Part shown: in pieces, positions 37,301 through 48,176 of the stretch
How positions within the stretch are numbered: the first letter of the stretch is position 1
How the letters are laid out: each line of letters opens with the position of its first letter
Assembly (NCBI GenBank): GCA_012031215.1
Contig: JAAUUB010000007.1
Coordinates: 1-49,334 of the forward strand
Length of the DNA: 49,334 bases
Reading direction: 5' to 3'
Source of the DNA: Microscillaceae bacterium
GTDB lineage: Bacteria > Bacteroidota > Bacteroidia > Cytophagales > Microscillaceae
The notes under the pieces: model-generated
Database searches by the model: none
Seen by the model: only the letters and a program-made list of their open reading frames with translations
What the model was told of the DNA's origin: nothing
Translations under genes and position numbers: made by a program

Positions 37301-37789
37301 ATGAAAAGCACCGTAATTCTATTGGGTATCTTTTCTGTTTTGTTTTTTGAAACGACCGTCAAAGCCCAAAATAGCTACAATGTAGAAAAGTGCTGGGGCT
37401 TACAATTCAAACTACCTCAGGAAGTAGTGGGCAATCTGGCCAATAGCAAGGTCAATTTTTGGCTCACGGGCCAGCAAGAAGGGCCCGAATTCGAGTTTTA
37501 TATGCAGAGAATGGACCCGGCCAGTTTTCCCAAAAGATTTCAAAAATTATTGGAAGAAACTCAAGGCAAGGAGGAAGATTTTTCTGAACATCACCCGGAA
37601 GGCCTGCAATTCCAAAAAACCCAGCAGTTTGGCTTGGTGTTAGAATTTGCCGAAATAAGCAAACCGCACCGTTTGATTATCTTTACCTTCGCGTATGAAG
37701 GAAAAAAATACTTGGGCTACTTACTGACCAAAAGCCCCGCTATGGAAGAAATTGCGCAAGCAGTATTACGTTCTATTCAGCCTGTGTAA
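37301..37789 (+). CDS. Hypothetical secreted protein
   Basis: 162 residues, intact, no family recognised. The signal peptide is MKSTVILLGIFSVLFFETTVKA, cut before QNSYN. The mature part has aromatic/charged strands (LQFKLPQEVVG, KVNFWLTGQQEGPEFEFYMQ) and ends FTFAYEGKKYLGYLLTKSP, a pattern of a small beta domain. It is single, followed by a terminator, and 84 bases after murB. Confidence 0.7.
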   Translation: MKSTVILLGIFSVLFFETTVKAQNSYNVEKCWGLQFKLPQEVVGNLANSKVNFWLTGQQEGPEFEFYMQRMDPASFPKRFQKLLEETQGKEEDFSEHHPEGLQFQKTQQFGLVLEFAEISKPHRLIIFTFAYEGKKYLGYLLTKSPAMEEIAQAVLRSIQPV

Positions 37790-37815
37790 AGAAGGAAAAA
37801 ACTTGCCCTGTTTTT

Positions 37816-37849
37816 AAAAGTCTGCTCATCAGAGGGCAGGCTTTTTTTT
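37816..37849 (+). terminator. Terminator after the secreted-protein gene
   Basis: AAAAGTCTGC and GCAGGCTTTT make a ten-base stem with one G-T pair, followed by eight T. Confidence 0.75.
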
Positions 37850-37907
37850 ATTGCAAAAAACAGATTATTTTAGCTTTTGTCAAGAAACACTTAAACCCCC
37901 GGGCAAG

Positions 37908-40108
37908 ATGAAAAGCTACGCAAATATTCCGCAACTACACTACCGCACTTGCAACCTTTGCGAAGCGATGTGCGGATTGGAAATAGAATACCAGTCGCGC
38001 GAAGTGCGGAGCATTCGGGGCGATGCCGAAGACCCCTTTAGCCGGGGCCATCTTTGCCCCAAGGCCTATGGCCTCAAAGATATTTTTGAAGACCCCGACC
38101 GACTGAAAAGCCCCCAAAAGCGAACCGCCTCGGGCTGGCACGACCTTCCTTGGGAAGAGGCCCTGGAAGAAGCGGCGTTTGCATTGCAAAACATTCAAAA
38201 AAAATATGGAGGCAATGCCCTGGGCTTGTATTTGGGCAATCCCAATGCCCATAACCTGGGGGCCATGCTCATGGGTCCGCTCTTCTACCGTAGCCTCAAG
38301 ACCCAAAATCGCTTTTCGGCTACCTCCGTAGATCAGTTGCCCCATCACTTTGTGGCGCGCTATATGTTTGGCCATCAATTGCTTTTCCCCATTCCTGATA
38401 TAGACCGAACCCAGTATATGCTTATTTTAGGGGGCAATCCCCTGGCCTCTAATGGCAGCCTGATGACCGTGCCGGATGTGGGCCGTCGGCTGAGGGCCAT
38501 CCAGGAAAGAGGCGGGCAGGTGGTGGTGATAGACCCCCGACGCACCGAAACGGCCCAAAAAGCAAGTGTGCATCATTTCATTCGTCCGGGCACCGATGCC
38601 CTTTTTTTACTGGCCCTTTTGCACGAAATCACCGCTACCCACTGTGTCCGCCCGGGCCGTCTGGCTGATTTCACCGAGGGTATAGAAGAAATAAAATCCC
38701 TGGTGGCTCCTTATGCACCTGAGCGGGTGGCCGGAATATGCGGAATCGCCCCCGAGGCCATACGTCAGATTGCCCGGGATTTTTGCGAAGCCCCCGCCGC
38801 TGTTGCATATGGACGCATGGGGGTTTCTACCCAGGCTTTCGGGGCTTTGGCCCAATGGCTTATCAATGTGCTCAATATTCTGACAGGCAACCTGGACCGC
38901 CCGGGCGGGGCCATGTTTACCCTGCCAGCCGTAGATGTAGTGGGCCTGACCGGGCTTCGGGGGGCAGTGGGCAGCCATGGTCGCTGGAAAAGCCGGGTGC
39001 GGGGTTTGCCGGAGTTTGGGGGCGAATTGCCTGTTTCGGTGCTGGCCGAAGAAATACTGACCCCTGGTGAAGGACAAATTCGAGCTATGGTAACGGTGGC
39101 GGGAAATCCGGTGCTTTCTACACCCAATGGCCGCCAATTGGACAAAGCTTTTGCGCAATTAGATTTTATGCTGGCCATTGATATCTATCGCAATGAAACC
39201 ACCCGACATGCCCATTTGATTCTGCCGCCTACTACAGGCCTGGAAAATGAGCACTTTGATTTGGTGTTTAACTACCTGGCGGTGCGTAATACGGTCAAAT
39301 ATTCGCCCCGCCTCTTTGAGCCAGAAGAAAATACCCGCGCCGACTGGCAGATTCTCCGTGCCCTGGCCCAAAAAATGAAACCTGCGCCCGCTAAAAAATC
39401 AAAAGAACCCCTCGAGCGCCTCAGCCCCGAAGCCCTCCTGGACCTTGCCCTGCGCTTTGGCCCCTATGGAAGCAAAGGAGCCCCCTATTACAAAACCCAG
39501 GCCTGGGGAAAGGAGGGCCTAAAAATGCATACCCTCCGCCAACATCCCCACGGCTTAGACCTGGGGCCCTGCAGCCCCTGCTGCCCCATCGCCTTTTCAC
39601 TAAAAACCATCGCATTGACCTCCAGCCCGAAGTTTTGACCAAAGACCTGGCCCGGCTGCATAAAACATTTTTTGAAACCGAAACAAGCACCCCGGAATGG
39701 CCCTTCCAACTCATTGGCCGCCGCCACCTCCGCAGCAATAACTCCTGGATGCACAATAGCCCCCGGCTGGTGCGCGGCCGCAACCGATGCACTTTGATGA
39801 TGCACCCACAAGATGCCCAAAAGTTAGACCTGCAAAACGGCGAAAAAGTGAAAGTGCGCTCTCGGGTGGGCAGCATAGAAATAGCCCTGGAAACCACCGA
39901 CAGCCTGATGCCGGGCGTGGTCAGCATTCCACACGGATGGGGCCATCACCGCCCCGGAACCCTTTGGCAGGTGGCCGAAGCTTTTGCCGGGGTGAGCGCC
40001 AATGACCTGACCGATGAGCATTTTTTAGATGAACTTTGTGGCAATGCTGCCTTGAATGGCGTTGCTGTGGCAGTTGAAAAAATCTTGATTGAAGCGCATC
40101 CTGCTTAA
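37908..40108 (+). CDS. Molybdopterin-dependent oxidoreductase, frame-disrupted
   Basis: About 733 residues, a NapA/formate-dehydrogenase-type bis-MGD enzyme. ATG at 37908 (MKSYANIPQLHYR). A [4Fe-4S] site is set by CNLCEAMC and a later GHLCPKAYG. Further blocks are LILGGNPLASNGS, VIDPRRTETAQKA and LNILTGNLDRPGGAMF. At the usual molybdenum-ligand position stands SATSVDQLPHHFVA, with no Cys or Sec. The frame changes near 39562-39569 (GGGGCCC). The C-terminal MGD-binding domain (RLVRGRNRCTLMMHP, LMPGVVSIPHGWG) follows. No TAT signal is seen, so it is cytosolic. Substrate unknown. MogA is 6.7 kb away. Confidence 0.88.
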
Positions 40109-40146
40109 ACGGGGAGGTGTTTTGGCCCCAGTTAAGAATCCCTTTT

Positions 40147-41227
40147 TTAGGAATGGGACGGTGGATTGCTAAGGAGCAGGCGGGTATGGGGCAGTGCCTC
40201 CGGATGGTGTTTTTGTAAAAATGTAATAAGGGCTTCGCGTATGTGACAGCGCAGGTCAAAAGTCTGTGAGGCATCCGCAGCACTCATCAAAGCCCGGAGT
40301 TGCACGGTTTGCTCCGTTGCATCGGTTACTTGCAGCACTTTTACGCGCCTGTCCCAAAGCGGATTTTCTTCCAAAAGGCGAAAAAGCTCCGTCCGCAGGG
40401 CTTCTACCGGAACGGTATAGTCAGTGTAAATAAAAACGGCTCCGGTAAGCTCCGACGATTGCCGGGTCCAGTTTTGGAAAGGTTTCTCAATAAAATAATT
40501 TACTGGCACAACCAGGCGACGCTCATCCCAAAGTTTGACCACCACGAAGGTCAGCGTAACCTCCTCAATGCGTCCCCATTCATTTTCCACAATGACCACA
40601 TCATCCAGGCGAATGGGCTGGGCAAAGGCCAGTTGAATACCCGCCACCACATTGGCAATGCTTTTTTGAGCCGCAAAACCAATGACAATGCCCAGCACCC
40701 CGGCCGAAGTAAGCAAGCCAACACCCACTTGCCGAATGGAATCAAAAGTGAGCAGGATAAAGGCAAGGGCCAGGAGGATAACTATGAAAGAGGCAATCCG
40801 CTCCAGCATGCGGTACTGGGTCAAAAGCTTGCGGGAGTTTAAGTTATTGGCCTTCTCATCGTTTAAGTAATCGGCCAATACCTCCCGTACAACCACTATA
40901 CTTCGCCGAATAATAAGGCTCACCAGCCAGATAAAGGCAATCTGATACGCCTGTACCCAAAATTGGTATAAGCTTTCCTGAAAAAAACTCCTGACGACAG
41001 GGCCGGCCAGGGTGGAGGTAAGCAGCAAGATAAACCATAAGCCCGGATAGTACAAATTACGATACAAGATAGGCGAAGAAGGGGCAAAGGTGGCAATGAA
41101 GCGATGGCGTAGAATTTTAAAAACAATATGATATAGCAGGGCCGCGGCCAACATCAGCCCTACTACAATGCCCAGCAAGGCCCAGGCCCCCAACTGTTTC
41201 GTGTATATTTTCAAGGATGTCAAACAT
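40147..41227 (-). CDS. MscS-type mechanosensitive channel, frame-disrupted at the N terminus
   Basis: About 358 residues. I set the start at ATG 41227 (MFDILENIHETVG) followed by a one-base indel in the C-run at 41187-41191, giving ...ETVGAWALLGIVVG; it lies clear of the EEP gene that ends at 41243. Membrane segments cover about residues 15-140. The MscS pore/beta core is SAGVLGIVIGFAAQKSIANVVAGIQLAFAQ (split), IRLDDVVIVENEWGRIEEV and a C-terminal cytosolic domain. It protects against hypo-osmotic shock; ion choice cannot be told. Confidence 0.9.
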
Positions 41228-41242
41228 GCGATTGTTTTTTTC

Positions 41243-42360
41243 TTAACGAGGAATGGTAAACTCCGCAATCAAAGGCAGATGGTCAGAAATATGTCTGGTT
41301 TGGGTTTGTCTTACCCGGTGGGCCCCTATTTTAAGAAGCGGAGAAAAAAGATATAGTCAATGGTGCGGTCGGGTTGTTTCACCCGGGGGTCATTAGGGAA
41401 ATGCGTAAACCATTGGGCGGCAGCATCGCTTTGGGCTTGGGCCCGACTGGGAAAGGCGGCATAGCGGGCAAACAAGGGAGCTATTTCGGTTTTTTCCTGA
41501 TACAAAGCCCGGTGGGTCTCAGCCAGTTGCTGGTAGGCTTTTCCTGGCGGCAGGAGGTTAAAATCGCCTCCAATCAGCCAGGGAATTTTGCGGCTGCTTT
41601 GAGTTGCCAGCAGTTTTTCTACTTCTGCTACCTGCTTTTGCATCGTACGCGAGCCTTGTGCAAAAGCCGAGAGATGCGTATTCATCACCACCAGAAAGCC
41701 TCCCCCCTCGATGGGCAAAACAGCCTCCTGAATGGCCCGCTTGATATAAAATTGTTTCTTGAACCATTCATAAATGGCCCGGTTGAAGGGCAAATTCTCG
41801 TATTCAATCAATGGCAAGGCATGACGCACGGCATTGCTGATTTTGTATTTTGACAAGATACTCAACTTCATGCCGGCGCGCCCCCAGACCTTAGGGTCAG
41901 GCACAAAAGCCGATTTCCAGTAAAAACTAGAGGTATGGCAAAGGTATTCGTCCGAAATCAGCAGGCGCAATTCGGCCAGTTGGTCTTTATAATCTGTGCG
42001 TTTGGCCTGGTCATCTACCTCCTGAAGCAGGATGATGTCCGGGTCCTCTTCATTGACAATGCGGGCTACTTCGGCCAGGGTGCGGCGAATGTCGGCAGGC
42101 TGAGGGCGAGTGGCCGGGTTTTTGACTAATTCAGCGCCATCATCATAAAAAAAAACATAGCCCTTGCCTGCAAAATATTGCACATTCCAGCTCAAAACCT
42201 TGATTTTTTGGCCCGGCTTGAGAAGCGAGGCTTCCCCCCGATGTATAATGGTTTCGTTTTGGCGGGCCGGGGGATACCAATTGGCAAAATAAATGAAAGC
42301 GGCCAATCCAAAGACCAACAAAAACAAGATTCCAAAAAACCACTTGAAAAAGCGCAACAT
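41243..42360 (-). CDS. Endonuclease/exonuclease/phosphatase family protein, frame-disrupted
   Basis: About 370 residues. ATG at 42360. One N-terminal membrane segment (FFKWFFGILFLLVFGLAAFIYFA) is followed by the EEP domain: VLSWNVQYFAG, IILLQEVDD, VVMNTHLSAFAQG and LIGGDFNLLPPG. The true end is after an indel in the T-run near 41344-41349: the frame reaching SPLLKIGAHRVRQ then RHISDHLPLIAEF, which supplies the conserved SDH motif, and stops at 41243. Without it the protein would lack its catalytic histidine. Target may be DNA, a phospholipid or a phosphodiester; unknown. Confidence 0.87.
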
Positions 42361-42506
42361 CTCGCAATAGATTTAAAAAAGCTCAGCAACTAAACCCCAT
42401 CTTCGGGAACAAAAATTGCCTGAACCCTTAAGGCCATTCAAAACATTTTTAAGTAATTGCGGTAAAAGTAAGGAATTGTTTCCCTTTACCCAAACCAATA
42501 TTGCGT

Positions 42507-43975
42507 ATGCGTCGGATTTACTTTTGTGCTTGGTTCTTTTTTTTTTAGCCTTTTTTCGGCCATTGCTCAAGAGGTAGAGCTTCTTCGTATGCCCACCGTG
42601 GATGAAATAGATGCCCTGGTGGACAGCCTCCCCGAACCGGCCCAGGTAGAACTCAAACTGGGTTTTAGTACTACTGATTTGCAGGACCAACCCCTCCTCC
42701 AAGCTGAGGCGTATCTCAAAAAACTGCCCGCCCTGGAAAAAAGAGTCCGGGCAAACCCTCAGGACCTGCTTCTGCAAAAACTGTATTATGAAACCGCTTC
42801 CGGGGCTTATGCCCAGGACACTGCCCGGCTCAATGCCTTGACTATTTTCCCAAAAGCTTTTTTTAGAAAATTACCTCGCCCAAAACCCTCAGAGCGGAGA
42901 AGCACACTACCAGCTTGCTATGCTCCAAACGGCCAATGGGCAGATACAGGAAGCCTTTACCCACGCTGAACAAGCTGCCCAATGGATGCCTGATAGTGCC
43001 AAAGTGTGGGTGCAATGGGGCAGCCTTTTCCAAAACACGGGCGATATCCCCAAAGCCAAAGAATTATTTCTGAAAGCCCTGCGCCGCGATACCCAAAACC
43101 TGGATGCGCAAATTTTGTATCTTTTCAGCGGTTTTTATGAACAGATGAGCCAAATGAGCCTGGAACAGTTCCCAAACATCCAAATAGATGCACAATATCT
43201 GGAAGCCGCCTACGCCCAAAAACCTTCCCGCCCTTTGGAAAACCTGCGCTATGCCGCCCAGTTGCTTGAGATTTTTTATCGCGCCCTGGCGCAGCTTTAT
43301 CTGTATCTGGACGAGGCCGATTCTTCTGCAAGCAATTCTCTTCAGAAGCTCCTCAGCAACGATGCGCGCTTAACTGCAATAAAAAGATTTTTTTGAAAAA
43401 GAACTCAAGATTCGGAAGCATAATCCGGGCTTTGTCTGGCAGGCCTTAGGCTTTGTGGCTCTACTGCAAGGGCAAAGCCCGCTTACTTTTGAATACTTTG
43501 AAAAATCCCGACTGGCCAATCCCACCCGAGCCGATATATATGGCAATTTGATTTTTTTGCAAGTGCTTAAGGAAGAATGGCAAAATGCGGAAAAACTAAT
43601 CCGGCAAAAAAGCCAAATGGCCCCTGCCCCCACAGATTATGCGATGCTGGCCCGGGTTTATTTCAGGCGGGCCAGCCGAAAACAAGGCCCGGCCTGAACG
43701 AAGGCCTGCAAAAATATCCCCAGGATGCCAACCTGCACTATTACCGGGCGCTGATTGCCTACAAAAACCGCGACCGGGACCTGGCCGAAATGCACCTTAG
43801 CGAATCGGTGCAAATCACGACCCAAAACCTGGATGCAGTACTGGTGTACGGCCTTTGGCTTGTGTATCGCCAACGCCTGCAGGAAGGATTGCAAGCCCTC
43901 TACTTTGCCAAAAGTCAGGGAAATGAAACGGCCGCCCGGGTATTTGACCTTTATTTTAAAATAAAGGAAGAGTAG
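42507..43975 (+). CDS. Secreted TPR protein, frame-disrupted
   Basis: About 485 residues. ATG 42507 reads MRRIYFCAWFFFFSLFSAIAQ, a signal peptide, if the ten-T run at 42537-42546 has nine. Further indels: near 42848-42850 (CCC), giving FQKLFLENYLAQNPQSGEAHYQLA; in the seven-T run near 43388-43394, giving RFFEKELKIRKHNPGF; and near 43672-43690. TPR-like units are spread through the protein (AKVWVQWGSLFQNTGDIPKA, KELFLKALRRDTQNLDAQIL, and later NLHYYRALIAYKNRDRDLAEMH). It is probably a periplasmic scaffold. It is convergent with nothing and has no partner gene. Confidence 0.75.
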
Positions 43976-44037
43976 GCTAAAAATGCACTAATTTGGGGGG
44001 CTAAATTCAAAGTGCCCTCACACAAAAAACAACAAAG

Positions 44038-45167
44038 ATGTACAGCTTTTGGGAAAGCGATGCTTTTTTTCATTATGACTATCTCGTGGTGGGGGTGGTT
44101 TGGTGGGGCTTTCTACGGCCGCCAGCCTCATCGAGCAAGTGCCCCAGGCCCGCATCCTGGTATTGGAACAGGCTTTATTTCCCCGGGGGGCCAGTACCCG
44201 CAATGCCGGCTTTGCCTGCTTTGGGAGCCTCACCGAGCTTTGGGCTGAGGTAGAGGCTGAGGGCCAGGAGGCCATGTGTCGCAGAGTGGCCTGGCGTTGG
44301 GAAGGCCTGCAACGCCTTTGCCAGCGCCTGGGCAAAGAAGCCCTGGCCTGGGAAAACCATGGCGGCTATGAACTGATTCTCCGGCCCAATGTTATTCCCC
44401 CTGAAAAACTGGAAGCCCTCAACACCTTGCTAATGCCTTTGTTTGGGAAAGCCGTTTTTAGCGATGTTTCGGACAAAATTGCGGCATTTGGCTTTGATAC
44501 CGGGCAGGTGGGGCAGTTGCTCTGGAATCCCTTTGAAGCCCAACTGCACGCCGGGCGCATGATAGCCGCCTTGCAGGCCTATGTCCAAGAACGTGGTGTA
44601 AGGCTGCTGAGCCAGTGCGAGGTCAAGTCGCTAGAGCCAACTGCGGAGCAGCAAAAAGCAGAAGTCTTGCTCACAAACGGGGAGAAAACGTTCTTTTTTG
44701 CCCCAAAAGTGGCCGTATGCACCAATGCCTTTGCCCCGGCTTTGTTTCCGGTGCTCAATATTCGTCCGGGCCGTGGGCAGGTGCTTATCACGGAGTCGGT
44801 GCCACAATTGCCCTTCCATGGCACATTCCATTTTGAGGAAGGGTATTATTATTTCCGAAATGTAGGCCATCGGATTTTGCTTGGCGGCGGGCGCAACCTG
44901 GATTTTGCGGGCGAAACCACTACCGAAATTGCCCTGCACAAGGCCATTCAGCAAGACCTGGAAGAAAAGCTTTTTACACTCATTGCCCCTCATCGCCCCT
45001 TGAGCATTGCCCAGCGCTGGGCGGGCATTATGGGTTTTACCCCTGACCGCAACCCTATTGTGCAAAGCCTGGGCCCCGGCCTTTGGGTAGGGGCGGGATT
45101 GAACGGAATGGGCGTAGCCATTGGCACCTGGGTAGGCCACCAACTGGCCCAGCAAATGAAGACCTGA
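44038..45167 (+). CDS. DAO-type FAD-dependent oxidoreductase, frame-disrupted
   Basis: About 376 residues. ATG at 44038 (MYSFWESDAFFHYDYLVVG). One G added to the five-G run at 44091-44095 gives the FAD loop VVGGGLVGLSTAASLIEQV; without it the loop is lost. The D-amino-acid/glycine-oxidase fold is further shown by RGASTRNAGFACFG, YYYFRNVGHRILLGGG and a C-terminal GLNGMGVAIGTWVGHQLA. The substrate is probably an amine or amino acid. It is 23 bases upstream of cysQ, so probably co-transcribed. Confidence 0.86.
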
Positions 45168-45190
45168 TTTTTTGATTTTTAAGAAGACCT

Positions 45191-45982
45191 ATGTTGACAA
45201 ATGACTTAATGGCCCTGCAAGACCAGGCCATTTCCCTGGCCCTGGAAGCCGGAGAAGCCATTCTTTCGGTCTATCACTCGGCTGATTTTGGTACCTCTGC
45301 CAAAGAGGACCACTCCCCCCTGACCCGTGCCGACCAGCAGGCGCACGAAATCATTGCCCGGGGCTTGCTCGCAACACAATTGCCCCTTTTGAGCGAAGAA
45401 GGCCTGCATACCCCCTTTGCCGAGCGAAAGCAATGGGATTATTTCTGGCTGGTGGACCCCCTGGATGGCACTAAGGAGTTTATCAAAAAGAATGGGGAGT
45501 TTACCGTAAATATCGCGCTTATCCATCAGCAAAAGCCCCTTTTGGGGGTGGTCTATGCCCCAGTGCTGGGTAAACTATATGCCGCCCTCCGGGGCCAGGG
45601 CGCTTTCCGGCAAGAAAACAAGACTCGCTTTCAGCTCGAAAAGCGTGAGAATCCTCCCCGCCCCGAAGTTTTTAAGATTTTTGCTTCGCGCTCGCATATG
45701 AACGAGGCCACCAGGGCCTTTATCAATCGCTACCCAAACTTTGAAGAAGTGCACATGGGCAGTTCGCTCAAATTTATGCACATCGCCGAGGGGCAGGCCC
45801 ATCTCTACCCCCGGGTAGCCCCCACTATGGAATGGGACACCGCCGCTGCGCAGGTCATTGTGGAAGAAACGGGGGGGCAGGTTTTGCATTTCGAGACGGG
45901 ACAAGCCTTGCATTACAACAAAGAAAACCTGCTCAATCCCCATTTTGTGGTCTATGGGCATCTTCATTATCAGCCGGCCTAA
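45191..45982 (+). CDS. cysQ: 3'(2'),5'-bisphosphate nucleotidase
   Basis: 263 residues, intact. It removes 3'-phosphate from PAP/PAPS, relieving inhibition of sulfur and RNA metabolism. The inositol-monophosphatase fold has the metal sites LLSEEGL, WLVDPLDGTKEFI and EWDTAAAQVIVEETGG. The SEEG and DPLDGTKEF forms are those of CysQ. It follows the DAO gene by 23 bases. Confidence 0.93.
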   Translation: MLTNDLMALQDQAISLALEAGEAILSVYHSADFGTSAKEDHSPLTRADQQAHEIIARGLLATQLPLLSEEGLHTPFAERKQWDYFWLVDPLDGTKEFIKKNGEFTVNIALIHQQKPLLGVVYAPVLGKLYAALRGQGAFRQENKTRFQLEKRENPPRPEVFKIFASRSHMNEATRAFINRYPNFEEVHMGSSLKFMHIAEGQAHLYPRVAPTMEWDTAAAQVIVEETGGQVLHFETGQALHYNKENLLNPHFVVYGHLHYQPA

Positions 45983-46067
45983 AGGCCAAGAAATCAAAAA
46001 AACCGGCCCACTAAGGGCATTAGGCCATCCCGAAAATTTGGCTTATTTTGGCCAAAAAATCAGAAAA

Positions 46068-46940
46068 ATGAACCAAACTACCCAAGCTATCTCTTCACCG
46101 GAGGAAGACTGGACCGAAGTCATCAGCCCGAAAAAAAGTTGGTTTGACCTGCGCCTGGGCGAGTTATGGCGCTACCGTGATTTGATTGGACTTTTTGTGC
46201 GCCGTGATTTTGTTTCCATCTATAAACAAACCATTCTGGGGCCACTTTGGCACATCATCCAGCCCCTGATGACCACCCTGGTCTTTACCATTGTGTTTGG
46301 CCGGATTGCGGGCATCTCCACCGATGGACAGCCACAGTTTTTGTTTTATATGGCAGGGGTTACCATTTGGACTTATTTTGCCAGTTGCCTGAGCAAGACC
46401 TCTAATGTTTTTACGAGCAATGCCGATATTTTTGGCAAGGTTTACTTTCCCCGGATGACCGTTCCGGTGGCTACGGTCATCAGTGCGCTCATTGCCTTTG
46501 GAATTCAGATGGCCCTGTTTTTAGCTTTTTACGGCTATTACCTGATTATGGGAATGAGCTTCCAGGCCAATATCTGGATTTTAGCCATTCCCTATTTTGT
46601 GTTTTTGATGGCCGTTTTGGGGCTGGGCTTAGGCATCCTCATTTCGTCTCTGACCACCAAATACAAAGACCTGGTGCATCTGGTTGCCTTTGGGGTGCAA
46701 TTGTTTATGTATGCTTCGCCCGTGATTTACCCGATGTCGGCCCTGTCCGAAACGGCCCAGTTTTATTTATCTTTCAATCCTATTGCGCCCCTGATGGAGG
46801 GCTTTCGCTATGCTTTTTTTGGCACGGGTGCTTTTACGGCCACTATGCTGCTCTACAGTTCTGTCGTTACCCTCGCCATGTTTTTAATTGGGCTGGCTTT
46901 GTTTCATCGGGTGGAGAAAACCTTTATGGACACAGTGTGA
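46068..46940 (+). CDS. ABC-2 type polysaccharide/polyol phosphate export permease
   Basis: 290 residues, intact. ATG 46068 (MNQTTQAISSPEEDW) is chosen; the open frame before it overlaps cysQ and is not conserved. The motif LIGLFVRRDFVSIYKQTILGPLW and six membrane segments with GVTIWTYFASCL and YASPVIYPMS mark the TagG/Wzm/KpsM group, which exports O-antigen, capsule or teichoic-type polymers. The matching ATPase is not next to it in the window, an unusual gap. Two GT9 genes are on the other strand nearby. Confidence 0.92.
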   Translation: MNQTTQAISSPEEDWTEVISPKKSWFDLRLGELWRYRDLIGLFVRRDFVSIYKQTILGPLWHIIQPLMTTLVFTIVFGRIAGISTDGQPQFLFYMAGVTIWTYFASCLSKTSNVFTSNADIFGKVYFPRMTVPVATVISALIAFGIQMALFLAFYGYYLIMGMSFQANIWILAIPYFVFLMAVLGLGLGILISSLTTKYKDLVHLVAFGVQLFMYASPVIYPMSALSETAQFYLSFNPIAPLMEGFRYAFFGTGAFTATMLLYSSVVTLAMFLIGLALFHRVEKTFMDTV

Positions 46941-47171
46941 AACGACTGCTTGTGTGCTTTTATCCCAATAAATCGGCCTCTGCTTACGCACTCAGGTGCG
47001 GAAAGAAGGAGCAGGTTTCCTTTAAAAAGGGGCTTGTATGTTTGTGTGCATAGAAAAATGCTGGTCAGACAATTTTGTGATTGGTTTGTGAGAGTGGGCT
47101 TTTACTTCCTTTCTGGACCGCCCGATGGCGCTCTTACATTTGTGGCCACAAAGATTGCATAGTGCCAAAAA
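46941..47171. other. Gap of 231 bases after the ABC permease, with a promoter-like element
   Basis: No gene is supported. TACATTTG at 47135-47142 matches TAnnTTTG on the + strand, but no + gene follows it. A 70-codon open frame at 46950-47162 has no family feel. This is where the ATPase partner would normally be. Confidence 0.3.
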
Positions 47172-48176
47172 TTATTCTCTCCCTTTGGGCCAGGTCTGGA
47201 TTATGGCCCTGACCTCTTCCACGCGAATTTCTTCAATGCAAGCACACCAGTTTTGGCCCTTACAGCGGTAGCAGTCTTTTTCCTTGACCAGGTACGCCGC
47301 TTTCCTACCCACAGGTTGCCAGCGTCCAGGATGCATTGGCCGGCGGGGCATAAACAGGCCCAGGGTATGCTTGCCCAGGGCCGAGGCAATGTGCAAAGGG
47401 CCCGTGCTGCAGGCCAGCAAGCCATCACACTCACTCAGAAAGCGTAGCAATTCGGGCAGGCTCAATTGCCCGCTCACATCCATTACATGGGGCAGGGCCA
47501 GAAGTTCAGGCTTTTCCTGGCGCACCTTTTCGCCTTCTTCGGCCACCCCCGTAACAAAAATTTGAAAATCCTGAGCGGGCAGGCCCAATGCCAGCTGATA
47601 ATAATTTTCCAGGCCCCATTCTCGGGCGCTGCCCTTAGATTTAGGGTGAAGCACCAGTTTGAAGCGGGCATCTTGCAATATCCTGGCCAGGGCTGAAGGC
47701 AGCGGGGCAAGGGCTTGTAAGCCATACCAGGCGGGAATCTGAGACAAATCTACATCGGTGGGCAGGCCGAGGGGCTTCAGCAGTTTAAAATTGAGTTGGG
47801 CTTCGTGGGCTTTTGAGCGTGAGCGACTAAAATTCACCCTTCGGTTGGCATAGCGCCAGGTCTCCCAGCGATGCCCGGTAGCGATGCGAATGGGAATTTG
47901 GGCCTGATAAGCAGCCCTCAAGACCGCCTCATCCGGGAAGACCATCACCAGCGCATCGGCACGAAAATCGGTCAATAAGCCGGGCTGATGGAGGATGGAT
48001 TCACGGTCGAAAAAAGTGCCTATATGCGTGCAAGCCTGCACAAGGCCCTGGGTGTAAGCCTTGCCAATAAATCCCAGTTCCACCTCCGGCCAGTGAGCTT
48101 TGAGATAGCCGGCCAGGGGCAGGGTAAGCAGGACATCGCCCAGGTTATCGGTGCGACTCAGAAGGATGCGTTTCAT
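47172..48176 (-). CDS. GT9-family glycosyltransferase
   Basis: 334 residues, intact; ATG 48176 (MKRILLSRTDNLGDVLLTLP). GT9 heptosyltransferase fold: SRTDNLGDVLLTLPLAGYL, VLHPKSKGSAREWGLENYY, the donor-site segment ACSTGPLHIASALGKHTLGLF and a Cys-bearing end (CYRCKGQNWCACIEEI). It adds a sugar, often heptose, to lipopolysaccharide core or a related glycan. Its start overlaps the previous GT9 gene by 32 bases, so they are translationally linked. Confidence 0.9.
   Translation of the reverse strand: MKRILLSRTDNLGDVLLTLPLAGYLKAHWPEVELGFIGKAYTQGLVQACTHIGTFFDRESILHQPGLLTDFRADALVMVFPDEAVLRAAYQAQIPIRIATGHRWETWRYANRRVNFSRSRSKAHEAQLNFKLLKPLGLPTDVDLSQIPAWYGLQALAPLPSALARILQDARFKLVLHPKSKGSAREWGLENYYQLALGLPAQDFQIFVTGVAEEGEKVRQEKPELLALPHVMDVSGQLSLPELLRFLSECDGLLACSTGPLHIASALGKHTLGLFMPRRPMHPGRWQPVGRKAAYLVKEKDCYRCKGQNWCACIEEIRVEEVRAIIQTWPKGRE

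Noticed and set aside
46950-47162. A 70-codon open frame after the ABC permease
   Set aside because: Residue content is unlike a protein of this organism, and it has no motif.
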